The notes under the pieces: model-generated
Databases searched by the model: none
Told to the model about the DNA's origin: nothing
What the model saw: only the letters and a program-made list of their open reading frames with translations
In this document: positions 29,163-37,865 of the stretch, piece by piece
How positions within the stretch are numbered: the first letter of the stretch is position 1
Layout: each line of letters begins with the position of its first letter
From: Pseudomonas viridiflava
GTDB lineage: Bacteria; Pseudomonadota; Gammaproteobacteria; Pseudomonadales; Pseudomonadaceae
Length of the DNA stretch: 64,000 bases
Direction: 5' to 3'
Assembly (NCBI RefSeq): GCF_003702045.1
Contig: NZ_RBTP01000054.1
Span: 25,299-89,298 of the forward strand
Position numbers and translations under genes: made by a program

Positions 29163-30006
29163 TACCGCTCGCTTGTTGAATCAACACAGTTTCATCGAGC
29201 TTGGCGCCCGTCAGCGTGCCCGTGCCTTGCTGGATGCGGGCACTTTTCGCGAGCTGATCGATCCTTTCGACCGTGTCATGTCGCCGTGGCTGGCCCGTCA
29301 GGGCGTGGTGCCACAGGCCGATGATGGTGTCGTGGTCGCCAAAGGCACCGTTGACGGCTTGCCGGTGGTGATCGCGGCCATCGAAGGCTCGTTCCAGGGC
29401 GGCAGTATGGGCGAAGTGGGCGGCGCGAAAATGGCTGGCGCACTGGAGCTGGCCGCCGAAGACAACCGCAACGGCATCCCGACCGCCGCCATCGTGCTGC
29501 TGGAAACCGGCGGCGTGCGTTTGCAGGAAGCTAACCTGGGGCTGGCCGCGATTGCCGAGATTCATGCCGCGATCGTCGATCTGCGTCAGTACCAGCCCGT
29601 GATTGGTGTGGTGGCAGGCAGCGTCGGTTGCTTTGGCGGCATGTCCATCGCGGCAGGGCTGTGCAGCTATCTGTTGGTGACTCAGGAAGCACGCCTTGGT
29701 CTGAACGGTCCGCAGGTGATCGAGCAGGAAGCCGGGATCGAAGAGTACGACTCCCGCGACCGGCCGTTCATCTGGAGCCTGACCGGTGGCGAGCAGCGTT
29801 TCGCCAGTGGTCTGGTGGACGGTTTTGCTGCCGATGACGTGGCGGCTATCAAGCAACAGGTTGGCGCCTGGCTCAAGCAGGGCGTGCCTGCCAAACATCG
29901 CAGCGGCCAACATGCGTTGTTTCTGGAGCGGTTGGCGAATCTGGACACTGCGTCGCAGATCGATCCGCAGACCGTCCGCACCCTCTTGCAAGGAGTCCGC
30001 TCATGA
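29155..30006 (+). CDS. mdcD: Malonate decarboxylase beta subunit (malonyl-S-ACP decarboxylase)
   Basis: MdcD (283 aa) is a crotonase-fold subunit that, with MdcE, decarboxylates malonyl-S-ACP to acetyl-S-ACP. The stretch 'EGSFQGGSMGEVGGAKMAGA' and 'VGCFGGMSIAAGLCSYLL' resemble the carboxyltransferase domains of acyl-CoA carboxylases. ATG 29155 (MTDTARLLNQHSF) is the natural start; earlier in-frame codons lie inside mdcC. Confidence 0.95.
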   Translation: MTDTARLLNQHSFIELGARQRARALLDAGTFRELIDPFDRVMSPWLARQGVVPQADDGVVVAKGTVDGLPVVIAAIEGSFQGGSMGEVGGAKMAGALELAAEDNRNGIPTAAIVLLETGGVRLQEANLGLAAIAEIHAAIVDLRQYQPVIGVVAGSVGCFGGMSIAAGLCSYLLVTQEARLGLNGPQVIEQEAGIEEYDSRDRPFIWSLTGGEQRFASGLVDGFAADDVAAIKQQVGAWLKQGVPAKHRSGQHALFLERLANLDTASQIDPQTVRTLLQGVRS

Positions 30007-30803
30007 GCGTTCAACAACGGGGTTTGAACTGGTTCAACGCACTGAGCGCAGGCGCCACGCCGGTCGGCGGTCTGCCTGCCTCGCTTAAAGTAGCCGACGG
30101 CAGGCTGGGCGAACAATCCGTGCGCTTTCTCGCGGTGGTGGCCGATCCGGACAACCGCTTTCCTCGGGCGCGCCAGGGCGAAGTGGGCTTGCTGGAAGGC
30201 TGGGGCCTGGCCAAGGCGGTGGATGAGGCTATCGAGCTGGACCGTGAGCGGCCTGACAAGCGTGTGTTGATCGCCATCGTCGATGTGCCGAGCCAGGCCT
30301 ACGGCCGTCGCGAAGAAGCGCTCGGCATTCATCAGGCGTTGGCGGGGGCAGTGGACAGTTATGCGCGGGCTCGTCTGGCAGGTCATCCCGTTATCGGGCT
30401 GCTGGTCGGCAAGGCGATGTCGGGTGCATTCCTGGCTCACGGTTATCAGGCCAATAGACTGATCGCCCTGCGTGATCCGGGCGTGATGGTGCATGCGATG
30501 GGCAAGGCGTCGGCGGCCCGCGTCACCCTGCGCAGTGTCGAAGAGCTGGAAAAGCTCGCGTCGACGATCCCGCCGATGGCCTATGACATCGAGAACTACG
30601 CCAGCCTCGGGCTGCTGTGGGAAACCCTGTCGGTCAGCCAGATTGAACAGCCGGGCGAGGACGATCTTGCTCAGGTGCAAGACGTGCTGAACAGCGCGAT
30701 CAAGGACGTGAAAGCCGTTGGCACTGATCTGAGCAGCCGTTTGGGCGCCAGCAACCGAGCGGCATCGGCCTACGTGCGTCAACTGCTGCGTGCGCAGTGG
30801 TGA
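30003..30803 (+). CDS. mdcE: Malonate decarboxylase gamma subunit
   Basis: MdcE (266 aa) pairs with MdcD in the decarboxylase. It shows the crotonase-like 'LVGKAMSGAFLAHGYQANR' and 'HAMGKASAARVTLRSVEEL' stretches. The ATGA overlap with mdcD at 30003-30006 indicates translational coupling, fitting a stoichiometric complex. Confidence 0.95.
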   Translation: MSVQQRGLNWFNALSAGATPVGGLPASLKVADGRLGEQSVRFLAVVADPDNRFPRARQGEVGLLEGWGLAKAVDEAIELDRERPDKRVLIAIVDVPSQAYGRREEALGIHQALAGAVDSYARARLAGHPVIGLLVGKAMSGAFLAHGYQANRLIALRDPGVMVHAMGKASAARVTLRSVEELEKLASTIPPMAYDIENYASLGLLWETLSVSQIEQPGEDDLAQVQDVLNSAIKDVKAVGTDLSSRLGASNRAASAYVRQLLRAQW

Positions 30804-31435
30804 GTAACCGGTCGCCGGCCGTGCTGCCCCACGATTTGTTGTGGGGCATGCCGCTGTCCGCCTTGTCGGAAAACGCGCCCGACTGGGCCGTCGAAACGGT
30901 GCTGGCCGGTCAGCCGGTGGTGGTGCGCCGTCAGCAGGTTGCGGCGGGTCATGTCGCAGTCGGCTTGCGTGGCCGTGCCCGGGAACAGCGTTACGCGGCG
31001 ATCATGTCCAGAACGGATATCGTGTGCCGGGTCAGCCCCGAGCAACTGGTGAATCTGGTCGATGGCTGCCTGCACGACTGGCCTGCACTGATGGCCTTGC
31101 GTCTGGTTCGTCCGGTCATGGATTCGCTGGAGCTGAACTGGGGCGTGGGTGGCAGTGCCGGGTTTGAATTGGCCAGCGGCTTTGCAGCGCTGCATCAGGA
31201 CAGCGATCTGGATTTGATCCTGCGCACGCCGCAGCCTGTCGCGCGATGCTGGGCTGCCGAGCTGGTGGAAGCGCTGGAAACATCCGTCTGCCGGATCGAT
31301 GTTCAGTTGCAGCTCGATCAGGGCGCCGTGGCGTTGCGTGAGTGGGCAGGGCCATCGGGGCGGGTCCTGCTCAAGGGCGCTGGCGGCGCTCGACTGGTTG
31401 CCGATCCCTGGCTGTTGGCCGAGGTGTGCGCATGA
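30797..31435 (+). CDS. mdcG: Malonate decarboxylase holo-ACP synthase
   Basis: MdcG (212 aa) transfers the phosphoribosyl-dephospho-CoA group made by MdcB onto MdcC. 'GVGGSAGFELASGF' followed by 'SDLDLILRTP' is a nucleotidyltransferase-like GS...DxD signature. Translation starts at one of two adjacent GTG codons (30797 or 30800), both overlapping the end of mdcE. Confidence 0.92.
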   Translation: MVSNRSPAVLPHDLLWGMPLSALSENAPDWAVETVLAGQPVVVRRQQVAAGHVAVGLRGRAREQRYAAIMSRTDIVCRVSPEQLVNLVDGCLHDWPALMALRLVRPVMDSLELNWGVGGSAGFELASGFAALHQDSDLDLILRTPQPVARCWAAELVEALETSVCRIDVQLQLDQGAVALREWAGPSGRVLLKGAGGARLVADPWLLAEVCA

Positions 31436-32367
31436 GCAGCTTTTGGGTGTTCCCCGGCCAGGGCGCTCAGCAGGCAGGCATGCTGCATCAATTGCCGGAC
31501 GATCCAGCCGTTGCCGAGTGCCTGAGCCAGGCTTCGGCTGCGCTGAGTGAAGACGTCATGGCGCTGGACACCGCTCAGGCGCTGCAATCGACCCGCGCCG
31601 TTCAACTGTGCCTGCTGATCGCGGGCGTGGCCAGTGCCCGGTTGTTGCAGGCGCGTGAATGCAAACCTGATTACGTGGCCGGGTTGTCCATCGGTGCCTA
31701 CCCGGCTGCCGTCATCGCCGGTTCGCTGGCGTTCGACGATGCGGTGCGTCTGGTGGCGTTGCGCGGTGAACTGATGCAGAGCGCCTACCCCGAAGGCTAC
31801 GGCATGACGGCAGTCATCGGCCTGGATCAGACGTACGTCGAGACGATGATCGCTCAGGTTCATACGGCTGACACACCGGTCTTTCTCGCCAATATCAATG
31901 CCGACAATCAGCTCGTCATCGCGGGCAGCGCCGAGGCCATGCATCAGGTGGGTCGGTTGGCGAAAAGCGCAGGCGCGGCCGCCATCAAGCGGTTGGCCGT
32001 CAGCGTGCCGTCGCATTGCTCGCTGCTTGAAAAGCCGGCGCAGACACTGGCCGAAGCATTCGCCAAGGTCGACATCAGGAGGCCGAACCTGCGCTACCTC
32101 AGCGGCAGCTCCGCTCGGCCGGTGATGGACGCTGAAAAGCTGCGTGACGATCTGGCGTTCAACATGTGTCGGGTCGTGGATTGGCGCAGCACCGTGGAAA
32201 CCGCCTATGAGCGAGGCGTGCGCCTGCAGATCGAATTGCCGCCCGGTGCCGTGTTGACCGGACTGGCGCGCCGGGTGTTTGAACAGGGAACCGCCGTGGC
32301 CTTTCAGGCGGCGCGCGTGGACAGCCTGGTCGCGCTATCGCGAGAGGAGGGCGCCCGTACCCTATAG
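31432..32367 (+). CDS. mdcH: Malonyl-CoA:ACP transacylase (epsilon subunit)
   Basis: MdcH (311 aa) loads malonyl from malonyl-CoA onto the carrier protein to prime the decarboxylase. The FabD-like 'FPGQGAQQAGM' and the nucleophile Ser in 'GLSIGAYPAAV' are visible, with the catalytic His region 'SVPSHCSLLE'. The ATG at 31432 overlaps the mdcG stop; ORF codons further upstream belong to mdcG. Confidence 0.94.
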   Translation: MSSFWVFPGQGAQQAGMLHQLPDDPAVAECLSQASAALSEDVMALDTAQALQSTRAVQLCLLIAGVASARLLQARECKPDYVAGLSIGAYPAAVIAGSLAFDDAVRLVALRGELMQSAYPEGYGMTAVIGLDQTYVETMIAQVHTADTPVFLANINADNQLVIAGSAEAMHQVGRLAKSAGAAAIKRLAVSVPSHCSLLEKPAQTLAEAFAKVDIRRPNLRYLSGSSARPVMDAEKLRDDLAFNMCRVVDWRSTVETAYERGVRLQIELPPGAVLTGLARRVFEQGTAVAFQAARVDSLVALSREEGARTL

Positions 32368-32436
32368 AGACGCCGTGCAGCTGCTACGAAGGACAAAAAC
32401 AACAACTTCAGCAATGCAAACAGAGGAATAACAACA

Positions 32437-32832
32437 ATGATTATTTACGGTGTGGCGTTTTTGGCGTTTTGTACCCTGGTGGGTATTTTTATTGGCGAAG
32501 TGCTCGGCAAATTGATCGGCGTGCCGGCCAACGTTGGCGGTGTCGGTATCGCCATGTTGCTGCTGATCGGACTCGGCAGTTATCTGAGCAAACGCGGCCT
32601 GTTCAAGGGCAAGACCGAACAGGGCGTCGAGTTCTGGAGCGCGATTTACATCCCGATCGTGGTCGCAATGGCTGCCCAGCAGAATGTTTATGGTGCTCTA
32701 AAGGGCGGCCCGATGGCGATCCTCGCTGGCACGCTGGCGGTGGTGGTTGCCTTCGCGATGGTTCCCGTGCTGACACGCATGGGCAAAGGCCAGACTGAAG
32801 TGCCTGCTGCCCCTACCAAGACGGCGGGGTAA
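32437..32832 (+). CDS. mdcL: Malonate transporter subunit MadL
   Basis: This 131-aa membrane protein has about four hydrophobic segments and matches MadL, the small subunit of the Na+/H+-dependent malonate carrier. It lies 69 nt after mdcH and 5 nt before mdcM, so the two carrier subunits are made together and with the decarboxylase. Confidence 0.92.
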   Translation: MIIYGVAFLAFCTLVGIFIGEVLGKLIGVPANVGGVGIAMLLLIGLGSYLSKRGLFKGKTEQGVEFWSAIYIPIVVAMAAQQNVYGALKGGPMAILAGTLAVVVAFAMVPVLTRMGKGQTEVPAAPTKTAG

Positions 32833-32837
32833 GGGCC

Positions 32838-33602
32838 ATGTACGAGTCCATGATTAAAGTCATCACCAGTTACGGGCTGATCAGCGGCTTTGCGGTGATT
32901 GGCATCACGATGTGGTTCTCCTATTGGGTTTCGAACACCTTCACCAAAGGTCGCCTGCACGGTTCGGCCATCGCCATCCTGCTGGGGCTGGTGCTTTCGT
33001 ACGTCGGCGGCGCGATGACCGGCGGGCAGAAGGGCGTCGTCGATCTGCCGTTGCTCTCCGGGATCGGCTTGCTGGGTGGCGCGATGCTGCGGGATTTTGC
33101 GATTGTCGCCACGGCCTTCGGCGTCAACGTCAATGAGCTCAAGCGTGCAGGGTACGTGGGTGTTCTGTCGCTGTTTGTCGGCATTGGCACCTCGTTCATC
33201 GCCGGTGTCGCGGTTGCCACTGCGTTCGGTTATACCGACGCGGTGAGCCTGACGACCATTGGCGCAGGGGCTGTGACCTATATCGTCGGCCCTGTTACCG
33301 GTGCGGCCATCGGGGCCAGTTCCGAGGTCATGGCGCTGTCCATTGCGGCGGGATTGATCAAGGCGATTCTGGTGATGATCGCGACCCCCTTCGTGGCACC
33401 GTTCATTGGGTTGAACAACCCGCGCAGCGCGGTCATTTTCGGCGGGCTGATGGGGACGTCGAGCGGCGTGGCGGGCGGGCTGGCGGCAACCGATCCGAAG
33501 CTGGTGCCTTATGGCTGCCTGACCGCTGCGTTCTATACCGCGCTGGGCTGCCTGCTGGGGCCGTCGCTGCTGTTCGTCATCATGCGCGGGCTGTTGGGTT
33601 AG
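32838..33602 (+). CDS. mdcM: Malonate transporter subunit MadM
   Basis: MadM (254 aa) is the large subunit of the malonate carrier in the inner membrane, with about eight hydrophobic segments and glycine-rich loops ('GGAMTGGQKGVVDLPLLSG', 'FGGLMGTSSGVAGGLAATDP'). It is the last gene of the mdc operon and converges on mdcR. Confidence 0.93.
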   Translation: MYESMIKVITSYGLISGFAVIGITMWFSYWVSNTFTKGRLHGSAIAILLGLVLSYVGGAMTGGQKGVVDLPLLSGIGLLGGAMLRDFAIVATAFGVNVNELKRAGYVGVLSLFVGIGTSFIAGVAVATAFGYTDAVSLTTIGAGAVTYIVGPVTGAAIGASSEVMALSIAAGLIKAILVMIATPFVAPFIGLNNPRSAVIFGGLMGTSSGVAGGLAATDPKLVPYGCLTAAFYTALGCLLGPSLLFVIMRGLLG

Positions 33603-33611
33603 CCTGTGCGG

Positions 33612-33639
33612 GCCTCAGGCGCAGGCGTGCGCTTGAGGC
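33612..33639. terminator. Hairpin between convergent mdcM and mdcR
   Basis: A 12-bp stem with one G-U pair (gcctcaggcgca / tgcgcttgaggc) and a ggcg loop fills the 46-nt gap. It is a likely bidirectional terminator although it has only a short T stretch. Confidence 0.55.
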
Positions 33640-33648
33640 AGGTTGCGC

Positions 33649-34578
33649 TTAGGTCGAATGCGGCTCCAGCAACCGGTTCGCATACATCCTGCATTCCGCC
33701 ACCAGCGCCAGCAGGTTGGGGTCGCGCTCCTTGGATTTGAGAAAGACCATGCCGATGTGCTGCTGCATCCGGTAGCGCTGTTGCAGCCGGATCAGCCGCA
33801 CGCGGTTCTCGTACACCGCTGCAATTCGGCCGGGCAGCAGCGCATAGCCTACGCCGGAGCTGACCATGCTTAGCAGCGTGAAGATGTCGTTGACCTGCAT
33901 CGCCACCTTGGGTTCGAAGCCTGCCTGTTTGAATACGCGAATACCGTCGCGGTGGGTGGCGAAGCCCTGGGTCAGGGTGATGAAGGTCGCTTCGCGCAAG
34001 TCGCTCAGGTCCACTTCGCTGTGTTCGGCAAATGGCGAATCGGTGGGCACGGCCAGAAAGATATCGTCGGAAAACAGCGCCAGATGTTCGCAGTCCGGGT
34101 CATTGGTGCTTTCGTCCAGCGCCACCAGCATCGCGTCGACTTCCATGTTCTTGAGCTTGTAGAGCAGGTCGATGTTGGAGCCCAGAATCAGGTCGATATT
34201 CAGCTCGCTGCGGCGAATCTTCAGGCCCATGATCAACTGCGGCACGGTCTTGACCGTCAACGAATACAACGCCCCGAGCCGAAAACGCGCGGCCGAGAAA
34301 CCGGCAGCCTGGCGGGTCAGTTCCACAGTGGCGATCACGTCCTGAATCAGCTTCTGCGCGCGCTCTTCCAATACATAGGCACTTTCCAGTGGCGTCAGGT
34401 TGCGGCCTTCATGTTTGAACAACGGGCAGCGCAGGGCACTTTCCAGCGAATGAATGGCCCGATGCACGCTGACGTTGCTGGTCTGCAACTCCGCTGCTGC
34501 GCGGGCCAGATTGCCGGTTCGCATGAAGGCCAGGAAGATTTCCAGCTTCTTCAGGGTGAGTTCGTCATCGATCTGCAT
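33649..34578 (-). CDS. mdcR: LysR-family regulator of malonate utilisation
   Basis: MdcR (309 aa) has an N-terminal LysR helix-turn-helix ('TLKKLEIFLAFMRTGNLARA', 'SNVSVHRAIHSLESAL') and a substrate-binding-like C-terminal domain. It sits directly after and convergent to the mdc operon, as in other pseudomonads, and probably activates it in response to malonate. I chose ATG 34578 (MQIDDELTLKK); the longer frame adds 15 residues without family support. Confidence 0.88.
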   Translation of the reverse strand: MQIDDELTLKKLEIFLAFMRTGNLARAAAELQTSNVSVHRAIHSLESALRCPLFKHEGRNLTPLESAYVLEERAQKLIQDVIATVELTRQAAGFSAARFRLGALYSLTVKTVPQLIMGLKIRRSELNIDLILGSNIDLLYKLKNMEVDAMLVALDESTNDPDCEHLALFSDDIFLAVPTDSPFAEHSEVDLSDLREATFITLTQGFATHRDGIRVFKQAGFEPKVAMQVNDIFTLLSMVSSGVGYALLPGRIAAVYENRVRLIRLQQRYRMQQHIGMVFLKSKERDPNLLALVAECRMYANRLLEPHST

Positions 34579-34732
34579 GGCGTGGTGCTTGTCAGTGAGG
34601 TGGTGGGATTGTGCACAACTCACTCAAGATTGGCTGCCTGAAATATCTGTCACCGACAGACATGTTGCACTTTGTTTCAATAACCGGGAGCCTCTGCAAT
34701 CAACGTCTTCGGTAAAACAGGGTATTACGCGG

Positions 34733-35347
34733 ATGTATTACGGAGAAAAATTCAACGCCTGGTCTCATCTCGTCGGCGCAGTGCTGGCTGCCATCGGCGC
34801 CATCTGGCTGCTGGTGATGGCCAGTCTGCATGGCGATGTCTGGAAAGTGGTCAGCGTGGCGATCTATGGCGTCTGTCTGGTCACGCTGTATAGCGTCTCG
34901 ACCGTGTACCACAGCGTGAAAGGACGCTCGAAGTCCATCATGCAGAAGGTTGATCATTTTTCGATCTACCTGATGATCGCGGGTAGCTACACGCCGTTTT
35001 GCCTCGTGACCCTGCGTGGCGCGTGGGGCTGGACCCTGTTCGGGATCGTCTGGGGGCTGGCGCTGATCGGTATTCTTCAGGAAATCAAACCACGCTCTGA
35101 AGCGCGCATCCTGTCCATCGTGATCTACGCCGTGATGGGCTGGATCGTGCTGGTCGCCATCAAACCTTTGCTGGCATCGCTCGGCGTGGCCGGCTTCATC
35201 TGGCTCGCGGGCGGTGGTGTGCTCTACACCGTCGGCATTCTGTTCTTCGCCTACGACCACATCCGCCACTGGCACGGCATCTGGCACCTGTTCGTGATCG
35301 GCGGCAGCCTGATGCACTTTGTGGCGATCTGTTTTTACGTGCTTTGA
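34733..35347 (+). CDS. trhA: Hemolysin III / TrhA-like seven-helix membrane protein
   Basis: This 204-aa integral membrane protein belongs to the hemolysin III (PAQR-like) family. It has seven hydrophobic helices, the early 'NAWSHLVGA' motif, 'STVYHSVKG', 'DHFSIYLMIAGSYTPF', and late 'HIRHWHGIWHLFVIGGSLMHF', whose His residues probably bind zinc. The ATG at 34733 gives the normal start. Bacterial members have been linked to membrane homeostasis; the hemolysin name is historical. Confidence 0.9.
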   Translation: MYYGEKFNAWSHLVGAVLAAIGAIWLLVMASLHGDVWKVVSVAIYGVCLVTLYSVSTVYHSVKGRSKSIMQKVDHFSIYLMIAGSYTPFCLVTLRGAWGWTLFGIVWGLALIGILQEIKPRSEARILSIVIYAVMGWIVLVAIKPLLASLGVAGFIWLAGGGVLYTVGILFFAYDHIRHWHGIWHLFVIGGSLMHFVAICFYVL

Positions 35348-35371
35348 GGGGCTTTCGCGAGCTGATGATCG

Positions 35372-36091
35372 TTAAAAATCACCCCACAGCTGCTGCGCCA
35401 CGCTGAGTGCGACGACGGGGGCGGTTTCGGTGCGCAGTACGCGTGGGCCGAGGCGGGCGGCGTGGAAGCCGACGGTTTGGGCCTGCTCGACTTCAGCATC
35501 GTTCAAACCGCCTTCCGGGCCGATCAGGAAGGCCAGGCTGGCCGGTTTTTCGTGGCGGGTCAGCGGTTCGGCAACCGGGTGCAGGACCAGTTTCAGGTCC
35601 GCCTCGGTCTGTTTCAGCCAGTCGGCCAGCGGCATCGGTGGATGGATCACCGGCACGACTGAGCGGCCACATTGTTCACAGGCGCTGATCGCGATCTGCT
35701 GCCAGTGCATCTGGCGTTTTTCTGCGCGCTCATCTTTGAGGCGTACTTCGCAGCGCTCGCTGATGATCGGGGTGATCTCGCTGGCACCCAGTTCGGTGGC
35801 CTTCTGAATGGCCCAGTCCATTCGCTCGCCACGGGACAAACCTTGACCCAAATGGATGCGCAGGCTGGATTCGACCTGACCGGCGAACTGTTCGTCCAAC
35901 TGCACACGCACGCGCTTCTTGCCGACTTCCAGCAAAGTGCCGCGAAACTCGCTGCCGGAGCCGTCGAACAACTGCAGTGCGTCGCCTTCGGTCATGCGCA
36001 GTACGCGGCTGATGTAGTGGGCCTGGGCTTCGGGCAATTCATGCTCGCCCAGGCTCAGCGGTGTGTCAGTGAAAAAGCGGGACAGTCTCAT
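35372..36091 (-). CDS. rsmE: 16S rRNA (uracil1498-N3)-methyltransferase
   Basis: RsmE (239 aa) methylates U1498 of 16S rRNA using S-adenosylmethionine. The N-terminal PUA-like part ('AQAHYISRVLRMTEGDAL') and the SPOUT knot ('FLIGPEGGLNDAEVEQA', 'RLGPRVLRTETAPVVAL') are clear. It lies downstream of bioA on the same strand, separated by a REP pair. Confidence 0.96.
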   Translation of the reverse strand: MRLSRFFTDTPLSLGEHELPEAQAHYISRVLRMTEGDALQLFDGSGSEFRGTLLEVGKKRVRVQLDEQFAGQVESSLRIHLGQGLSRGERMDWAIQKATELGASEITPIISERCEVRLKDERAEKRQMHWQQIAISACEQCGRSVVPVIHPPMPLADWLKQTEADLKLVLHPVAEPLTRHEKPASLAFLIGPEGGLNDAEVEQAQTVGFHAARLGPRVLRTETAPVVALSVAQQLWGDF

Positions 36092-36126
36092 GGTGTTTCT
36101 CTGTAGGGGTACTGATGTGTGTCTTG

Positions 36127-36232
36127 GGAGGCTTTCGCAAGTCCGCTCCTACGACGTATGCATTCCAAAAGGCGATATGCGTTCCACGTGGGAGCGGACG
36201 GGGCGGCGTTTCGCTTGTCCGCGAAGGCGACG
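36127..36232. repeat. Paired REP elements between bioA and rsmE
   Basis: 'gctttcgcaagtccgctcct' at 36131-36150 and 'gtgggagcggac' with 'cgcttgtccgcgaaggcg' at 36189-36230 are inverted copies of the GTAGGAGCGGACTTGTCCGCGAA repeat. The arrangement is that of a bacterial interspersed mosaic element, which can stabilise upstream mRNA. Confidence 0.7.
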
Positions 36233-36248
36233 GCCGGTTGTTGTCAGA

Positions 36249-37655
36249 TCAACCCGGATCCCTGAAGTCGGGGTGGAAATTCTCCCGTACGGCCACACTG
36301 ATGGTGCTGCGCGTGGCGATGTCGATGCCTTCGGTGGCGACCTCGGCCAGAAAGTCGATCTGCTCCGGCGTGATCACGTAAGGCGGCAGGAAGTACACCA
36401 CGCTGCCCAGCGGCCTCAACAACGCGCCGCGCTCCAGGGCGTGCTGGAAGACCTTCATGCCGCGCCGTTCCTGCCACGGGTAGGCCGTCTTGCTGGCCTT
36501 GTCCTGAACCATCTCGATGGCAATCGCCATGCCGGTCTGACGCACTTCGGCCACATGGGGATGATCCACAAGGTGCGCGGTGGCGGTCGCCATGCGTTGC
36601 GCCAGGGCCTTGTTGTTTTCGATGACGTTGTCCTGCTCGAAGATATCCAGCGTCGCCAGCGCTGCAGCACAGGCCAGCGGATTGCCGGTGTAACTGTGCG
36701 AATGCAAGAAGGCACGCAGGGTTGGGTAATCGTCGTAGAACGCGTCGTAGACATCGTCCGTGGTCAGGCAGGCGGCCAGCGGCAGATAGCCCCCGGTCAG
36801 CGCCTTGGACAGGCACAGGAAATCCGGGCGAATACCGGCCTGCTCACATGCGAACATCGTACCGGTGCGCCCGAAGCCTACGGCGATTTCGTCGTGGATC
36901 AGGTGTACGCCATAGCGGTCACAGGCTTCGCGCAGCAGTTTGAGGTAGACCGGGTGGTACATGCGCATGCCGCCCGCACCCTGAATCAGTGGCTCGACGA
37001 TCACGGCCGCGACGCTGGCATGGTTTTGCGCCAGGGTCTGTTCCATTGCGGCGAACATGTTGCGCGAATGTTCCTCCCAGCTCATGCCGTCCGGGCGGTG
37101 GTAGCAGTCGGGGCTTGGCACCTTGAGGGTGTCCAGCAGCAGCGCCTTGTAGGTTTCGGTAAACAGTGGCACGTCACCGACCGACATGGCGGCCATCGTC
37201 TCGCCGTGATAGCTGTTGGTCAGGGTCACGAAGCGCTTTTTATCGGGCTGGCCGCGATTGAGCCAGTAGTGGAAGCTCATTTTCAGCGCCACTTCGATGC
37301 AGGACGAACCGTTATCGGCGTAGAAACAGCGTGTCAGGCCTTCAGGCGTGAGCTTGACCAGGCGCTCCGACAGCTCGATCACCGGCTGGTGACTGAAACC
37401 GGCCAGGATCACATGTTCCAGCTGATCGACCTGATCCTTGATGCGTTGATTGATGCGCGGGTTGGCGTGCCCGAACACGTTGACCCACCACGAACTGACG
37501 GCGTCCAGATAACGCTTGCCTTCGAAGTCTTCAAGCCACACGCCTTCGCCACGCTTGATAGGGATCAGCGGCAGGTTCTCGTGGTCTTTCATCTGGGTGC
37601 AGGGGTGCCACAAGACCTTGAGGTCGCGCTGCATCCACTGGTCATTCAGGCCCAT
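36249..37655 (-). CDS. bioA: Adenosylmethionine-8-amino-7-oxononanoate aminotransferase
   Basis: BioA (468 aa) is a PLP-dependent class III aminotransferase that makes 7,8-diaminopelargonate in biotin synthesis, using SAM as amino donor. 'HPCTQMKDHE', 'DAVSSWWVNVFGHANPRIN', 'IHDEIAVGFGRTGTMFA' and 'LCLSKALTGGYLPLAACLTT', with the PLP lysine in the last, are typical. ATG 37655 has a good 'ggag' site and is preferred to the TTG two codons upstream. No other bio genes are near. Confidence 0.95.
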   Translation of the reverse strand: MGLNDQWMQRDLKVLWHPCTQMKDHENLPLIPIKRGEGVWLEDFEGKRYLDAVSSWWVNVFGHANPRINQRIKDQVDQLEHVILAGFSHQPVIELSERLVKLTPEGLTRCFYADNGSSCIEVALKMSFHYWLNRGQPDKKRFVTLTNSYHGETMAAMSVGDVPLFTETYKALLLDTLKVPSPDCYHRPDGMSWEEHSRNMFAAMEQTLAQNHASVAAVIVEPLIQGAGGMRMYHPVYLKLLREACDRYGVHLIHDEIAVGFGRTGTMFACEQAGIRPDFLCLSKALTGGYLPLAACLTTDDVYDAFYDDYPTLRAFLHSHSYTGNPLACAAALATLDIFEQDNVIENNKALAQRMATATAHLVDHPHVAEVRQTGMAIAIEMVQDKASKTAYPWQERRGMKVFQHALERGALLRPLGSVVYFLPPYVITPEQIDFLAEVATEGIDIATRSTISVAVRENFHPDFRDPG

Positions 37656-37865
37656 TTGCAATCTCCGGGTAGCGACTCGCTTGAGGCGAGGACGAACAAT
37701 CGCGCAAGCCTATGCAATGCCCGGCTGTGTCACAACCTTTGATGCAGTTTTAAGGGGCGACGGACATTGCTGGCGGCTATCTGATGGCTCGCGTATCCTG
37801 CCTCGCTATTCGATGTTTCGGGCTGACTTGCCCAACCTTCCCCTTGTTTTTTCGGAGTTCACGGA

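Noticed and set aside
36063..37742. 559-codon plus-strand frame opposite bioA
   Set aside because: Antisense shadow; bioA on the other strand is full length and has all motifs.
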